From positions 62,001 through 126,000 of the forward strand of contig WYCW01000004.1 in the NCBI GenBank assembly GCA_011392765.1: a stretch of 64,000 nt of DNA. The letters are read 5' to 3'. Both the position numbers and the translations under genes were made by a program. Positions 19,925 to 29,332 of this stretch are shown piece by piece; the stretch's first letter is position 1, and each line of letters opens with the position of its first letter. The notes below the pieces were generated by a model. It worked only from the letters and a program-made list of their open reading frames with translations, made no database searches and was not told the origin of the DNA. This DNA comes from Candidatus Thiosymbion ectosymbiont of Catanema sp. Cochon2018 (lineage in GTDB: Bacteria; Pseudomonadota; Gammaproteobacteria; Chromatiales; Chromatiaceae).

Positions 19925-21382
19925 TCAGTTCGGGCGTTTACGCTCGTTCGAGGACGGAACCCCCATGCGCTCCCGATACTTGGCGACCGTCCGCCGCGCG
20001 ACCTGGACGCCCTGTTCGGCAAGGACCGCTGCGATCCGGTTGTCGCTCAGCGGATGGCGCGGGTCCTCTGCGGCAACCAATTTGCGGATACAGGCACGCA
20101 CCGCCGTCGCCGAGCGCTCGTCGCCGGAGTCCGTGCTCAGGTGGCTCGAAAAGAAGTACTTGAACTCGAACGTGCCTCGGGGTGTGCCCATGTATTTTTT
20201 CGTCGTTACCCGAGAGATGGTGGACTCGTGCAACCCCAGGACCTCGGCGACGTCGCGCAGCACCATGGGCTTCATCGCCTCTTCGCCGGATTCGAGAAAA
20301 CCCCGTTGCAGCTCCACGATCTTCGCGGCCACTTTCAACACGGTATCGTGGCGGTTGGCGAGGCTGTTGATGAACCAACGTGCCTCTTGCAGGTGGCTCT
20401 TGAGACGGGTGTTGTCATCACTCCGATCAGCGCGCCGGATCAGTTTGGCATAATCCGGATTCACTCTAAGTTTAGGCGCTGTTTCCGGATTCAGTTCGAC
20501 AATCCAGGTATTTTCCCGCTTATGCACGATGACATCAGGGATGACATACTGCGGCTCGGGATTCGCAATCAAGGCCCCGGGCCGTGGGTTCAGGGAGCGA
20601 ATCAGGGCGATGATTGCGGCCATATTCCGGGCGGACAGTCGCAATGCGCGCCGGATGTGCTCCGTGTCGTTTCTCGATAAGGCCTCGAAGTGGCGGTCGC
20701 AGACCTCGATGGCCGGATCCCGGATCCCGGTCCCTTCCGGGAGGTGGCGCAGTTGGATCAGCAGGCACTCGCGCAGATTGCGCGCTCCCACCCCGGGCGG
20801 GTCCAGGGACTGGACCCGATGGAGCACGACCTCGATCTCCTCCGGCGTCAGGTCCGTAGCCTCAAAGGTGTCGAGGAGCTCCTCCGGCGTCGTGGTGAAA
20901 TAACCGTCCTCGTTGATGGCATCGACGATGGCAGTGGCGATTGCCAGATTCGTCTCATCCAACCGGCTCAGGTTGAGCTGCCAGTGCAGGTGGTCTCGGA
21001 GCGTCGGCGCCTTGCTCTGCCGGGCAAAGATGTCGAGCTCATTGACTTCCTGGGCCGGTGCACCGCTGTTCGGCAGATAACCGTCGTAATGATCGGTCCA
21101 TTCGACATCGACCGGTAGCTCATCGGGAAGCAGCATGTGCTCAGGTCGGATCTCCTGCTCCGGGTCGGCAGCGGCACCCGCCGTTTCCGGGGACTCGAAC
21201 ATCGACTGGACGCTGAGCCGTTCCGCCTCCTCGGCGTTTTCCAGCATCAGGTTGGAATCCAGTGCTTCCTGGATCTCTTGCCGCAGATCCAACGTCGACA
21301 GCTGCAGCAGACGAATCGCCTGCTGCAGGTGCGGGGTCATGGTCAGCTGCTGACCAAGCCGGAGCTGAATCGACTGCCTCAT
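19925..21382 (-). CDS. rpoN: RNA polymerase sigma-54 factor
   Basis: 485 residues. Region I begins MRQSIQLRLGQQLTMTPHLQQAIRLLQLS, the glutamine-rich activator-interacting helix. An acidic region II follows. The C-terminal HTH region (LHESTISRVTTKKYMGTPRG) and the RpoN box (ARRTVAKYRE) bind -12/-24 promoters. The start at 21382 is set by region I. An in-frame extension to 21565 lies antisense-like within lptB and has no homology. It sits between lptB and hpf as in most gammaproteobacteria. Confidence 0.97.
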   Translation of the reverse strand: MRQSIQLRLGQQLTMTPHLQQAIRLLQLSTLDLRQEIQEALDSNLMLENAEEAERLSVQSMFESPETAGAAADPEQEIRPEHMLLPDELPVDVEWTDHYDGYLPNSGAPAQEVNELDIFARQSKAPTLRDHLHWQLNLSRLDETNLAIATAIVDAINEDGYFTTTPEELLDTFEATDLTPEEIEVVLHRVQSLDPPGVGARNLRECLLIQLRHLPEGTGIRDPAIEVCDRHFEALSRNDTEHIRRALRLSARNMAAIIALIRSLNPRPGALIANPEPQYVIPDVIVHKRENTWIVELNPETAPKLRVNPDYAKLIRRADRSDDNTRLKSHLQEARWFINSLANRHDTVLKVAAKIVELQRGFLESGEEAMKPMVLRDVAEVLGLHESTISRVTTKKYMGTPRGTFEFKYFFSSHLSTDSGDERSATAVRACIRKLVAAEDPRHPLSDNRIAAVLAEQGVQVARRTVAKYRERMGVPSSNERKRPN

Positions 21383-21425
21383 CGGGGACTCGGACCTGAA
21401 TTCTCTCGCACCGATTCTAGCCCAT

Positions 21426-22154
21426 TCACAGGGTGAAGTGCTCGCCCAGGTAGACTGCGCGTACCTCCGCGTTCTCCAGCAGCTCCTGCGGCCCGCCTTC
21501 GGCGATGACCCTGCCCTCATTGATGATGTAGGCCCGGTCGCAGATATCGAGGGTCTCGCGGACATTGTGATCGGTGATCAGGACCCCGATGTTGCGATCC
21601 CGCAAGTGGGCAACGATGTTTTTGATGTCTCTCACGGCGATAGGATCGACACCGGCAAAAGGCTCGTCGAGCAGCATTACCTTCGGATCCATCGCCAGCG
21701 CACGCGCGATCTCCAGGCGCCGGCGTTCACCACCCGAGAGGCTCAGGGCCAGCGATTCGCTCACATGGGCGATGCCCAGCTCCTCGAGCAGACTCGACCT
21801 GCGGTTCTTCTGCGCCTCCCGATCGAGGTCCGTGCGCGTCTGGAGGATCGCCATCAAATTGTCTCCGGCGGTGAGCTTGCGGAAGACCGACGGCTCCTGG
21901 GCAAGGTAACTCAGGCCCTGCCGGGCACGGGCGTGCATCGGGAGCAGGGTGATATCGTGTTCTTCCAGATAGATGCTTCCCTTCTCGGAGTGAATCAGTC
22001 CGACAATCAGGTAGAAGCAGGTGGTCTTACCGGCGCCGTTGGGTCCGAGGAGACCGACGACTTCACCTGCGTTGACGTTGACGCCAACGCCGTTTAAAAC
22101 CTTACGGTGGCGGTAGCTCTTGGCCAGATCGACCGCCCGCAGGGTCGTCGTCAT
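21426..22154 (-). CDS. lptB: LPS export ABC transporter ATP-binding protein
   Basis: 242 residues. Walker A GPNGAGKT at 37-44, signature [16 protein letters not shown], Walker [14 protein letters not shown] and switch His in [11 protein letters not shown]. LptB dimers power LptFG to extract LPS from the inner membrane and push it through LptC-LptA to LptDE. The ATG at 22154 overlaps the lptA stop (ATGA). A GTG three codons earlier is also in frame. It lies 43 bases upstream of rpoN. Confidence 0.96.
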   Translation of the reverse strand: MTTTLRAVDLAKSYRHRKVLNGVGVNVNAGEVVGLLGPNGAGKTTCFYLIVGLIHSEKGSIYLEEHDITLLPMHARARQGLSYLAQEPSVFRKLTAGDNLMAILQTRTDLDREAQKNRRSSLLEELGIAHVSESLALSLSGGERRRLEIARALAMDPKVMLLDEPFAGVDPIAVRDIKNIVAHLRDRNIGVLITDHNVRETLDICDRAYIINEGRVIAEGGPQELLENAEVRAVYLGEHFTL

Positions 22155-22678
22155 CGCTGCCACGGGGAGATCGTAATCTGCACGCGCTCCTTGCCTTCGG
22201 CAATGGTTCCCGCTTTGAGCTGATTCTGCATCCGGTTATAGACGATACGGTCATTGCGGAAGGTATCCTCACCTTGGAATAGTACGGCCTGGCCGATGAG
22301 GGTGAGTTGGTCCTTGGCCCGGTCGTACTCCACACGCAGAGCCGCTGCCTCGACCTTTTCCTTCTCTCCTTCCACCTGTTGCAGGTAGGTTACGGGGCCG
22401 CCGGTCACGATGATGAACGCGGGTCTGCGCGTCGAATCATGGTGCACCGTGACCTGATCGCCCCGGAGCTCCATGCTGCCCTGCCTGACGAAGACGTTTC
22501 CCGTATAGACGCTCACTGAGGTGGCCTCGAAGAGTTCCGCGCTATCCGCTTCCAGGTAGAGCGGTTCCTTGTAGTCGCTTTCGAGAGCCGGCAAATACCG
22601 GGGTACGAGGAATAACACCGGCAGCAGAATCGGCGCCGCCAGGCTGGTGAAGGCGCGGGGGGCGATCATTGGAGTCAT
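22151..22678 (-). CDS. lptA: LPS transport periplasmic protein
   Basis: 175 residues. The N-terminal hydrophobic signal ([22 protein letters not shown]) is followed by the OstA/LptA beta-jellyroll: [39 protein letters not shown] and [18 protein letters not shown]. LptA forms the periplasmic bridge for LPS between LptC and LptD. The ATG at 22678 has GAGGAAACC upstream and gives a normal signal sequence. The longer start at 22720 would put polar residues before it. It is coupled to lptB. Confidence 0.9.
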   Translation of the reverse strand: MTPMIAPRAFTSLAAPILLPVLFLVPRYLPALESDYKEPLYLEADSAELFEATSVSVYTGNVFVRQGSMELRGDQVTVHHDSTRRPAFIIVTGGPVTYLQQVEGEKEKVEAAALRVEYDRAKDQLTLIGQAVLFQGEDTFRNDRIVYNRMQNQLKAGTIAEGKERVQITISPWQR

Positions 22679-22765
22679 TGCGGTTTCCTCGGACGACCGT
22701 TCAGTACCCCAAGCTTGCATGCCTCACCACGGCGGCCGACGGCATCTTGAGTTTTCGATCATGTT

Positions 22766-23347
22766 CTAATCGGTTCGGGAGATAAGCATCTCACTGCGGA
22801 CACGCCCCAACAGGGTTACCCGTAAATCCTTTCCCAGCCAAACCCGGGCGCCGTTTTCCGCGGTCGTCCAGTCGACATCACTCGTGATCCGCACCGGTTG
22901 GTCCGTCTGGGCGTAATTTTCGTCGTCCCGCTTCAGAAACAGCTCACGGGTCCTCAGGTGCACCGGCCGCGTTGTCTCCCCGGCCTCACGGTCGATGTAC
23001 ACCTCCCCCTGCATCCAGATCAGATTGTCGTCGCCCGAGACCCACGCCGCCTCGGAACGTACCAGCCAGGGTGGACCCGTTTTCACGTACAGGGTCAGGA
23101 TAGGGTTTTCCAACTCTTTGCTGCTATCGTCAGGGTAATGGCGTAGCTCACCGGCAGTCAGGTGCCTGTTCGGTGTTCCGAACTCATCCATCGTGGTAGC
23201 ACTGAAGTCATTGACCATATAGTCGGGGCGGCGTTCTCGACTGTCTTGCTCCGGGCCCGAAGTCTCTTCGCCCCGGTATAGCCACCAGGCAAGTACTCCG
23301 ACCGACGCCAGGGTCACGGCCAAGCCGCGTTGGCGTGTGAACAGCAT
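22766..23347 (-). CDS. lptC: LPS export system protein LptC
   Basis: 193 residues of the DUF1239/LptC family. One N-terminal membrane anchor (LAVTLASVGVLAWWLY, residues 9-24) is followed by a periplasmic jellyroll: DYMVNDFSATTMDEFGTPNRHLTAGELRHYPDD and later VYIDREAGE, LRTRELFLKRDDENYAQTDQPVRI. It receives LPS from LptB2FG and hands it to LptA. There is an 87-base gap to lptA. The spacer towards kdsC is occupied by a repeat. Confidence 0.92.
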   Translation of the reverse strand: MLFTRQRGLAVTLASVGVLAWWLYRGEETSGPEQDSRERRPDYMVNDFSATTMDEFGTPNRHLTAGELRHYPDDSSKELENPILTLYVKTGPPWLVRSEAAWVSGDDNLIWMQGEVYIDREAGETTRPVHLRTRELFLKRDDENYAQTDQPVRITSDVDWTTAENGARVWLGKDLRVTLLGRVRSEMLISRTD

Positions 23348-23397
23348 ACCGGGTTGCCTCGTCAGCGTTGGGCTGGGTGCTGTCGATATTTAGCCCT

Positions 23398-23557
23398 TGT
23401 AGTTGGGCAACGTAGGATGCGGTGAGCGTGTGTTGTCCTTTCCGGACGGCACCACCGCCAGGCGCGAACCGCATCTTTGGACTACGAACTTTGCCCAACC
23501 TACACGACTGGTCGACAGTAGGGTCCGCTGTGCGGACCTCCTAAATATCAACACGCC
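23398..23557. repeat. TTGGGCAA/GATGCGGT composite palindrome between kdsC and lptC
   Basis: The outer arms GTTGGGCAACGTAGGATG (23401) and TTTGCCCAACCTAC (23489-23505) enclose GTGAGCGTGTGTTG and GCGAACCGCATC words. A GTCCGCTGTGCGGAC hairpin and an ATCAACACGCCCTA end follow. The last word matches the GTGTTGACATT and GGTCAACACG ends seen at 293 and 44840-45075. Related blocks are at 10873-10978, 43026-43330 and 55688-55796. Confidence 0.65.
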
Positions 23558-24079
23558 CTAAAGGTAAAGTTCGATCATCCCGTCCAGGGCGTCTTGGGCC
23601 TCCATGATAAACTCACACACCTCCCGTGCGGCCCCTCGTCCACCGGGGGAATGGGTCTGCCAGTGGGAATGGTGCCGGGCCAGGGGGTGGGCATCGGCAA
23701 CGGCGATCGAGAGACCTACTCGGCGCATGATCGGCAGGTCCACCACGTCATCTCCCACATAAGCGATCTGCTCATCGCTCAGGTGCAGAATTTCCTTGAG
23801 CTCCCGGTAGGCCTGCAGCTTGTCGTGCTGCCCCTGATAGACGTGTGGTATCCCCAGGTGTTCCATCCGTGTGCGCACCACTTCCGACGTCCGACCCGTG
23901 ATGATGGCCAGGGTGACACCGGTGCGTTGCAGCATCTTCATGCCGTGACCGTCCCGGGAGTGGAACGCCTTGTACTCCTGGCCGTCGTCACCCAGGAAAA
24001 GACTGCCGTCAGTCAAGACCCCGTCCACGTCGAAGATCACCAGACGGACCTGTCGTGCCCGCCCGAGAATATCCTGCAT
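23558..24079 (-). CDS. kdsC: 3-deoxy-D-manno-octulosonate 8-phosphate phosphatase
   Basis: 173 residues, HAD superfamily C0 class. D16 and D18 in LVIFDVDGVLTDG are the nucleophile and acid/base. IITGRTSEVV and VGDDVVDLPIM supply the other HAD motifs. KdsC removes phosphate from KDO-8-P in LPS core synthesis. The ATG at 24079 is chosen from family length. An in-frame ATG at 24118 would add 13 residues. The usual upstream partner kdsD is missing: its place is taken by the repeat-protein gene. Confidence 0.93.
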   Translation of the reverse strand: MQDILGRARQVRLVIFDVDGVLTDGSLFLGDDGQEYKAFHSRDGHGMKMLQRTGVTLAIITGRTSEVVRTRMEHLGIPHVYQGQHDKLQAYRELKEILHLSDEQIAYVGDDVVDLPIMRRVGLSIAVADAHPLARHHSHWQTHSPGGRGAAREVCEFIMEAQDALDGMIELYL

Positions 24080-24153
24080 ACCCACTGTTTCGGCTGATGG
24101 ATTAAAACACCCCTCCATGGCCCGCCCGGCGCATGGTTGCAGAGGGTTGACCC

Positions 24154-24936
24154 TTATCTCTCGGACTTCTTTTTGCTGTCAGATTTGCCTGACGTGGAGG
24201 ATTTGGACTTCTTCTTACTGTCAGATTTGCCTGACGTGGAAGATTTGGACGTCTTCTTGCTGTCAGATTTGCCTGACGTGGAGGATTTGGACTTCTTCTT
24301 ACTGTCAGATTTGCCTGACGTGGAAGATTTGGACGTCTTCTTGCTGTCAGATTTACCCGACGTGGAGGATTTGGACGTCTTCTTGCCGTCAGATTTACCT
24401 GACGTGGAGGATTTGGACGTCTTTTTGCCGTCAGATTTACTCGACGTGGAGGATTGGAACTTCTTCTTGCCGTCAGATTTGCCCGACGTGGAGGATTTGG
24501 ACTCCCCGTACCCTTTGTTTTTTCCCTTGCTTTCGACCTTCTTCTTGGTGTCGGATTCGAACGGCTTGTAGAGTTTGGATTTCTTGCTGTCTATTTTTTC
24601 CTTCTTGCTCTCGAGCTCCTTTTCGGCGTCGGATTTGAGCGACTTGAAGAATCCGGATTTCTTCTCGTCTATCTCTTTTCCCTTGCTTTCGAGCTTTTTC
24701 CCGGCGTCGGACGTGACCGATTTGTAGGAGGGTTTGGATTTACAGTGACCTTTGACCTGCACACCATCCTTACGCTCGTACGACCCCACCCAGGTACAAC
24801 CGGCTTTCCTTTCGCATGGATTCTGTTCGAAACCCTTGCACGCCGACGCGGCCTGCACGGACGTACCACTGAATGAGAGTCCAATGGCCACGGCGAAGGT
24901 AGTAGCGAAGGCCACAATGTCTTTTCTTCTGAGCAT
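24154..24936 (-). CDS. exported Cys-motif protein with Ser/Thr/Lys 14-residue tandem repeats
   Basis: 260 residues. A signal peptide (residues 1-30, cleavage near SVQA-AS) precedes a short domain with four cysteines (C33, C41, C47, C65) in the pattern ACKGF-x4-C-x5-CTWVGSYERKDG-x5-HC. A charged Lys/Ser/Glu linker (about 70-150) follows, then eight near-perfect 14-residue repeats of the type SSTSGKSDSKKTSK to the end. The ATG at 24936 has GAGGAGG 9 bases upstream. The small Cys domain resembles exported proteins of unknown role in sulfur-oxidising gammaproteobacteria, from memory of the pattern only. The highly basic tail could bind DNA, polyphosphate, LPS or the cell surface. It sits where kdsD would be expected. 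Confidence 0.75.
   Translation of the reverse strand: MLRRKDIVAFATTFAVAIGLSFSGTSVQAASACKGFEQNPCERKAGCTWVGSYERKDGVQVKGHCKSKPSYKSVTSDAGKKLESKGKEIDEKKSGFFKSLKSDAEKELESKKEKIDSKKSKLYKPFESDTKKKVESKGKNKGYGESKSSTSGKSDGKKKFQSSTSSKSDGKKTSKSSTSGKSDGKKTSKSSTSGKSDSKKTSKSSTSGKSDSKKKSKSSTSGKSDSKKTSKSSTSGKSDSKKKSKSSTSGKSDSKKKSER
24172..24510. repeat. eight tandem 42-bp coding repeats
   Basis: On the plus strand the unit reads GTCAGATTTGCCTGACGTGG followed by AGGATTTGGACTTCTTCTTR. Units differ mainly at the TTACTG/TTGCTG/TTGCCG and GACTTC/GACGTC positions, which alternate and suggest duplication of unit pairs. They encode the SSTSGKSDxKKxSK repeat of the exported protein on the minus strand. Copy-number variation by slippage or recombination is expected. 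Confidence 0.9.
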
Positions 24937-25365
24937 GATTTCATGCCTCCTCGGTTGGCGGTTGATTGGTGCCGGTCGGAAGAGCCGCAGACCACAACCG
25001 GGAACTGTCGGCATTCATCGTTCAAGACCCGAACTGCGGCCCGGTTCCACGTGACTCAAGCTACGACTCGTCACAAGAGGTCTGCGATTCCTCCTCGCCG
25101 TGCCTGGTCAGCACATGAAAACCTTGCAATCATTCCGTTCGGATCAATATCAACAGCCCCCAACCCGTCCGGGATGAACGCTCGTCCGTCCGGACAATAT
25201 TCCGGAAAATAACAGACCAGCTTCGATATCGCCATCTTTTTCGGCCGGTTACCCGGCAATTTTCACTCGCGGCGGTGCGGGCTCGGCTCCGAATTCCGCC
25301 GGGACGGCACAATTCCCGGCCGGCCTCCTGCCGCAGGCAGGTGAGAAATGCAGGTCAGCGTTACC
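24937..25365. other. intergenic region, no clear gene
   Basis: Between aroE and the repeat-protein gene. The right-hand part near the gene holds its ribosome binding site. A minus-strand frame at 25071-25259 (ISKLVCYFPEYCPDGRAF, then GLGAVDIDPNGM) is protein-like but has only a TTG or a weakly preceded ATG at 25235 and is not called. A CTCCTGCCGCAGGCAGG hairpin lies at 25327-25343, just downstream of aroE. No U-run follows, so it is not a convincing terminator. Confidence 0.4.
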
Positions 25366-26199
25366 TCAGGGTCGGCCGTGTACCTGGCCACTTCGGAGCC
25401 GGGCAATGACAGGGGCCGTCGAGGGATGTACCCCTCGCCACAGGAAAAAGGACTCTGCGGCCTGCTCCACGAGCATACCCAGGCCGTCCAGGGCACGGGC
25501 AGCGCCCTGTTCCCTGCCCCAGCGCAGAAAAGGGGTAGGCGCATCGCCGTAGAGCATGTCATAGGTCCAGCCGCCTACGGCCAGGCAGTCTCGAGGGATC
25601 GTAGGCACGCCCCCGTCGAGACCGACGGAGGTAGCGTTGATGATAAGGTCGAAGCGCTGCCCACCCAGCCCCTCCAGCCCGCACCCGCCGACTCGATCCG
25701 TCGCAGTGGCCGCGGCCAGGTCCAGTGCCTTGGAGGCGGTGCGGTTGGCGATGACCAAGGCCGCCGGCCCCGTTTCCAGGAGAGAAGGTAACACCCCGCG
25801 GGAGGCACCTCCGGCCCCGAGCAAGAGTACCCGCTTGCCGCCGAAATCAAAGCCGTGGTTTCCGGACAGATCCCGCACCAGGCCGATCCCATCGGTGTTG
25901 TCCCCGCACAGGCGACCGTCGGAAAGCAGGGTCAGGGTGTTGACCGCACCCACGCGCTCGGCCCCGGGACTTCGTTCATCGACCAGTTCCCAGGCCCGCT
26001 CTTTGAAGGGAAGGGTGACATTCATACCCCGTCCGCCCGCAGCGAAGAAACTGCGCACGTCTCCGGCAAAGTCGTCCGGGTTGCCCAGGATGCGTCCATA
26101 CGTCATATCGTGCCGCGTCCGGCGGGCAAACTCGGCATGGATGAACGGCGACTTACTGTGCGCGATGGGATTGCCGATGACGGCGTACTTGTCGGCCAT
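25366..26199 (-). CDS. aroE: shikimate dehydrogenase
   Basis: 277 residues, NADP-dependent reduction of 3-dehydroshikimate to shikimate in the aromatic amino-acid pathway. The substrate site shows NPIAHSKSP (10-18), the catalytic Lys in NVTLPFK (about K66) and NTDGIG with the catalytic Asp (about D102). The cofactor loop is LLGAGGASRGV and ANRT. The Rossmann C-terminal part ends with LVEQAAESFFLWRG. It is a single gene, with a decayed IS110 element upstream. Confidence 0.96.
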   Translation of the reverse strand: MADKYAVIGNPIAHSKSPFIHAEFARRTRHDMTYGRILGNPDDFAGDVRSFFAAGGRGMNVTLPFKERAWELVDERSPGAERVGAVNTLTLLSDGRLCGDNTDGIGLVRDLSGNHGFDFGGKRVLLLGAGGASRGVLPSLLETGPAALVIANRTASKALDLAAATATDRVGGCGLEGLGGQRFDLIINATSVGLDGGVPTIPRDCLAVGGWTYDMLYGDAPTPFLRWGREQGAARALDGLGMLVEQAAESFFLWRGVHPSTAPVIARLRSGQVHGRP

Positions 26200-26525
26200 G
26201 TTTTGCAGCGAATTCGATCAGTCCCGGAGTATGTTGACATTCAGCCCGCAAACCTCGACAGCCTGATCGGTGGGCACAGCCCACCCTTGTATGTTCTGTT
26301 TCTAAGGGAAAGCCAAGGATCAGGTATAAAGGGATTTGATGGAGAGTACCTGGGGAAGCCGTCCCACCCGGAGGCCCCGAGCTGTAGATTGCTCCCCGCC
26401 CTCTTCGCCCATACCGAAGAGTACCGAGGCCGTGAGCGATGCTCGTGAGCCTGCATACACAAGGTCGGTAGGCGAGGTTCAGGGTCGGGTCTGATCCTAG
26501 CGCCTTTGACTGACGAGGAACCACC
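26200..26525. other. intergenic region upstream of the IS110 remnant
   Basis: A GTTGACATTCAGCC word near 26235 matches the GTTGACATT end seen at 300 and 44843. The remainder shows no recognised gene. GAGGAACC before the ATG at 26526 is the original ribosome binding site of the transposase. Confidence 0.4.
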
Positions 26526-27354
26526 ATGAACGTTGCCGGAATTGATGTCGGCCAAAACCGTTACCTCACAGCCGCGAAGCGCACCGAAAACCCCGCGATT
26601 CAAGAATACCCCAGCCGGTCATGCGACCTGCGCAACCGCTTGCGGGCACACGTGAGCCGCGTTGCCTGAGGCCACCGCATCACTCGACCAGCCCGCCCTG
26701 GGACGCCGGGCTCCCTCATGGTAATCAACCCGCGCCAACGGCTTCGCGGAGGCCTTCCAGACCCGCACCAAGACCGATGCCGTCGATGCCGCAAAGTCCT
26801 GGCCAGTTCGCCTGCGTGCCCTTCATGGCAGGCCCGATGCTTGGCCGGCTTCGCGCCTCGCACGCGTCGCCGCCTCGACAGCTCAAACCAAGCAGCTCAT
26901 GCGCCACCCACATGACGCGATTCTCACCTAGCGCAGCAGACGTTGCCTTCTATCACATCGACCTTTGCGCAACCCAATCGCACGAATGAGGCTGGCGCTT
27001 CGACTGCTGACACCGTCACGGATTGCAGCAGTATATCCATCCTCGGATTGTTGGCTTGCGATGACAGCAGAACAATATTGGTTGCCATGCGCGGATCCGA
27101 CACCAGTCGGCTCCAGCATCGCAAAGCACGCCAATGCCGGCAACCGCTACCTGCGCCTGGCCCAAGCCCGCTCGCGCCGCACGCCATGATCCCAACGCAG
27201 CCTATTACCGCCACCTCATCGAGGATCGCGGCTCAAAAGCCCAGGCCCTCTGTGCCGTCATGCGTAAGCTCCTGCTCGCCATCCATGCCATGCTCAAGAC
27301 TCAGAACCCCTTCGACAGCAGCCGCTTCTATACCCCCACCGAAACGGCTGCCTG
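26526..27354 (+). pseudogene. degenerate IS110-family transposase
   Basis: Pieces of an IS110/IS116/IS902 transposase appear in order in shifting frames. They are MNVAGIDVGQNRY (the N-terminal DEDD start), then INPRQ and the TKTDAVDAAK block near 26760-26790, then in the C-terminal transposase_20 part PTPVGSSIAKHANAGNRYLR, PNAAYYRHLIEDRG and ALCAVMRKLLLAIHAML. Several frameshifts and an early stop at about 26667 make it non-functional. The element boundary is unclear. A lone family C end (GTTTTTAGACAGCCTC, 27440-27468) lies between it and accD. Confidence 0.85.
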
Positions 27355-27494
27355 ATAAATCTGATTTATGTGCATAAGGTGAATCTTTGGGAATCAGGAG
27401 CTAAATTGGACTTGCATCGGAACAGAGTATCTACGAAAAATCAATGGCTTAGTTTTTAGACAGCCTCTAAAATTCAGAGAAACTTCGAGCCGGT

Positions 27495-28355
27495 TCAGGG
27501 CCGCGGGCGATGGGTGAGCAGAGCGATCAGATCGGCAATCCGGTCGCGCATCTCGCGCCGGTCCATAATCATGTCCAGGGCCCCGTGCTCGAGCAGGAAC
27601 TCGCTGCGCTGAAAGCCGTCCGGCAGCTTTTCACGCACTGTCTGCTCGATGACGCGGGGGCCGGCGAAGCCGATCAGGGCATTCGGCTCGGCCAGGTTGA
27701 TGTCTCCGAGCATGGCCAGGCTGGCGGAGACGCCGCCCATGGTGGGGTCGGTCATCACGGAGATGAAGGGTAGACCACGCTCGCGCAGCCTTCCTAAGGC
27801 GGCGCTGGTCTTGGCCATCTGCATGAGGGAGAACAGGGATTCCTGCATCCGCGCGCCGCCGCTGGCCGCGAAGGAGACCACTGCGGCGCCGTTTTTGAGG
27901 GCGGCATCGATCCCTCGGACGAACCGCTCCCCGACCACCGAGCCCATGGAGCCGCCCAGGAATTCGAACTCGAAGGCCGCGGCCACCACATTGAGTCCCT
28001 TCACGCAGCCGAGCGCGACCACCAGGGCTTCTTTCTCCGCCGTTTGCTTCTGGGCCGCCGCGAGGCGCTCCTTATATCTCTTGAGGTCCTTGAACTTGAG
28101 CGGATCGACCGACTCGATGTCCGCTCCGACTTCTTCCCAAGACTCGGGATCGAGAAAGGTCTCGATCCGGCGCCGGGCGTTGAGCCGGTTGTGGTGGCTG
28201 CACCTGGGGCAGACCTCCAGATTGCGTTCCAACTCCGCCCGGTAGAGGATGGCGTTGCAGCCCGGACACTTGGCCCACACCCCTTCCGGCACCGCGCGCT
28301 TGCTGCTCGCCTCGGTGCGGATTCTGGTGGGCATCAGCTTATCGAACCAGTTCAT
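27495..28355 (-). CDS. accD: acetyl-CoA carboxylase carboxyltransferase subunit beta
   Basis: 286 residues. The zinc finger C30-x2-C33-x15-C49-x2-C52 at the N-terminus and the crotonase-fold carboxyltransferase blocks [29 protein letters not shown] and [11 protein letters not shown] are present. With AccA it transfers the carboxyl group from biotin to acetyl-CoA, the first step of fatty-acid synthesis. The ATG at 28355 is fixed by the MNWFDKLMP start. The frame is open further upstream into trpA without homology. It lies 34 bases after trpA in the conserved trpFBA-accD order. Confidence 0.97.
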   Translation of the reverse strand: MNWFDKLMPTRIRTEASSKRAVPEGVWAKCPGCNAILYRAELERNLEVCPRCSHHNRLNARRRIETFLDPESWEEVGADIESVDPLKFKDLKRYKERLAAAQKQTAEKEALVVALGCVKGLNVVAAAFEFEFLGGSMGSVVGERFVRGIDAALKNGAAVVSFAASGGARMQESLFSLMQMAKTSAALGRLRERGLPFISVMTDPTMGGVSASLAMLGDINLAEPNALIGFAGPRVIEQTVREKLPDGFQRSEFLLEHGALDMIMDRREMRDRIADLIALLTHRPRP

Positions 28356-28389
28356 TGCGGCGGGCCTCCGGGTACGATAAGAAACCGGC

Positions 28390-29208
28390 TCAGGGATCGC
28401 CGGCAGCGTCGATTGCGGCCCGCAGGCCGCTGAGGAAATCGCACACGGTATCCGGTATGCGCTGCGGCATGTCGGCCAGGTCTTCCATTCGTCTGACGGT
28501 GGCGCTGCCGACGATGACCGCATCCGCCACCCGGGCGATGCGGGCAGCACTTGCGGCGTCCCGGATGCCGAACCCGACCCCGACCGGTAGCCGGATCATG
28601 CGCCGGATCGGCTTCAGCTTGGCGACCACCTGGTCCACGTCCAGATGTCCCGAGCCGGTTACCCCCTTGATGGAGACATAGTAGACGAACCCGGAGGCCA
28701 CCTCGGCGACCTTGGCGATCCGTTCTTCGGTCGAGGTCGGGGCGAGCAGATAGATCAGATCCAGCCCCGCCGCCCGCAGGATTCCCACCAGTTCGTGGCT
28801 TTCCTCCGGCGGTGCGTCTACCACCAGCACCCCGTCCACACCGGCATCCCCGGCCTGGGCCGCGAACCTATCGTATCCCATGACTTCGATGGGATTGAGA
28901 TAGCCCATGAGGACCACGGGGGTTCGGGCGTCTTGCGCGCGGAATTCTCGGACCATGCCCAGCACATCGAGCAGGCTGACCCGGTGCTCCAGGGCCCGCT
29001 CGCTGGAGCGCTGGATGACCGGCCCGTCGGCCATGGGATCGGAGAAGGGGACCCCGAGCTCGATCAGGTCCACCCCCGCGGCGACCATGGCGTGCATCAG
29101 GGGAACCGTGACCGGCGGTCGAGGATCGCCGGCGGTGATGAAGGGGATCAATGCGGTCTTGGATTGCCCCTTCAGGGCCTCGAAGCGTTGCGTGATTCTT
29201 CCCATCAT
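28390..29208 (-). CDS. trpA: tryptophan synthase alpha subunit
   Basis: 272 residues, TIM barrel. It cleaves indole-3-glycerol phosphate to indole for Trp[18 protein letters not shown] contains the catalytic Glu and Asp. [14 protein letters not shown] and [12 protein letters not shown] form the phosphate-site loops. Two adjacent ATGs occur at 29208 and 29205. GGAGGCGG lies 7-10 bases upstream. It is cut off from trpB by a 404-residue unknown gene and over 1 kb of repeats, so it can no longer share a simple trpBA transcript unless that region is read through. Confidence 0.96.
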   Translation of the reverse strand: MMGRITQRFEALKGQSKTALIPFITAGDPRPPVTVPLMHAMVAAGVDLIELGVPFSDPMADGPVIQRSSERALEHRVSLLDVLGMVREFRAQDARTPVVLMGYLNPIEVMGYDRFAAQAGDAGVDGVLVVDAPPEESHELVGILRAAGLDLIYLLAPTSTEERIAKVAEVASGFVYYVSIKGVTGSGHLDVDQVVAKLKPIRRMIRLPVGVGFGIRDAASAARIARVADAVIVGSATVRRMEDLADMPQRIPDTVCDFLSGLRAAIDAAGDP

Positions 29209-29332
29209 TAGTCTACCGCCTCCGGTGAGCGGTGGCCCACAGGAGAAGATGTGGCGCATAGCCCCGAAAGCGTGTGTTGTGGGCCATCCGCTCTACTGGA
29301 ATGTCAGGCATCAGATCTTTCCGTTGCCACAC

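Noticed and set aside
24137-24571. An acidic tandem-repeat protein (DLPDVEDLDVFLLS units) on the plus strand
   Set aside because: It is the antisense reading of the 42-bp repeats coding for the exported Ser/Lys protein, which has a signal peptide, a binding site and a non-repeat domain. The plus frame has none of these.
25071-25259. A 62-residue minus-strand frame between aroE and the repeat-protein gene
   Set aside because: The start is TTG or a poorly preceded ATG, it has no recognisable motif, and its length is within chance for this GC content.
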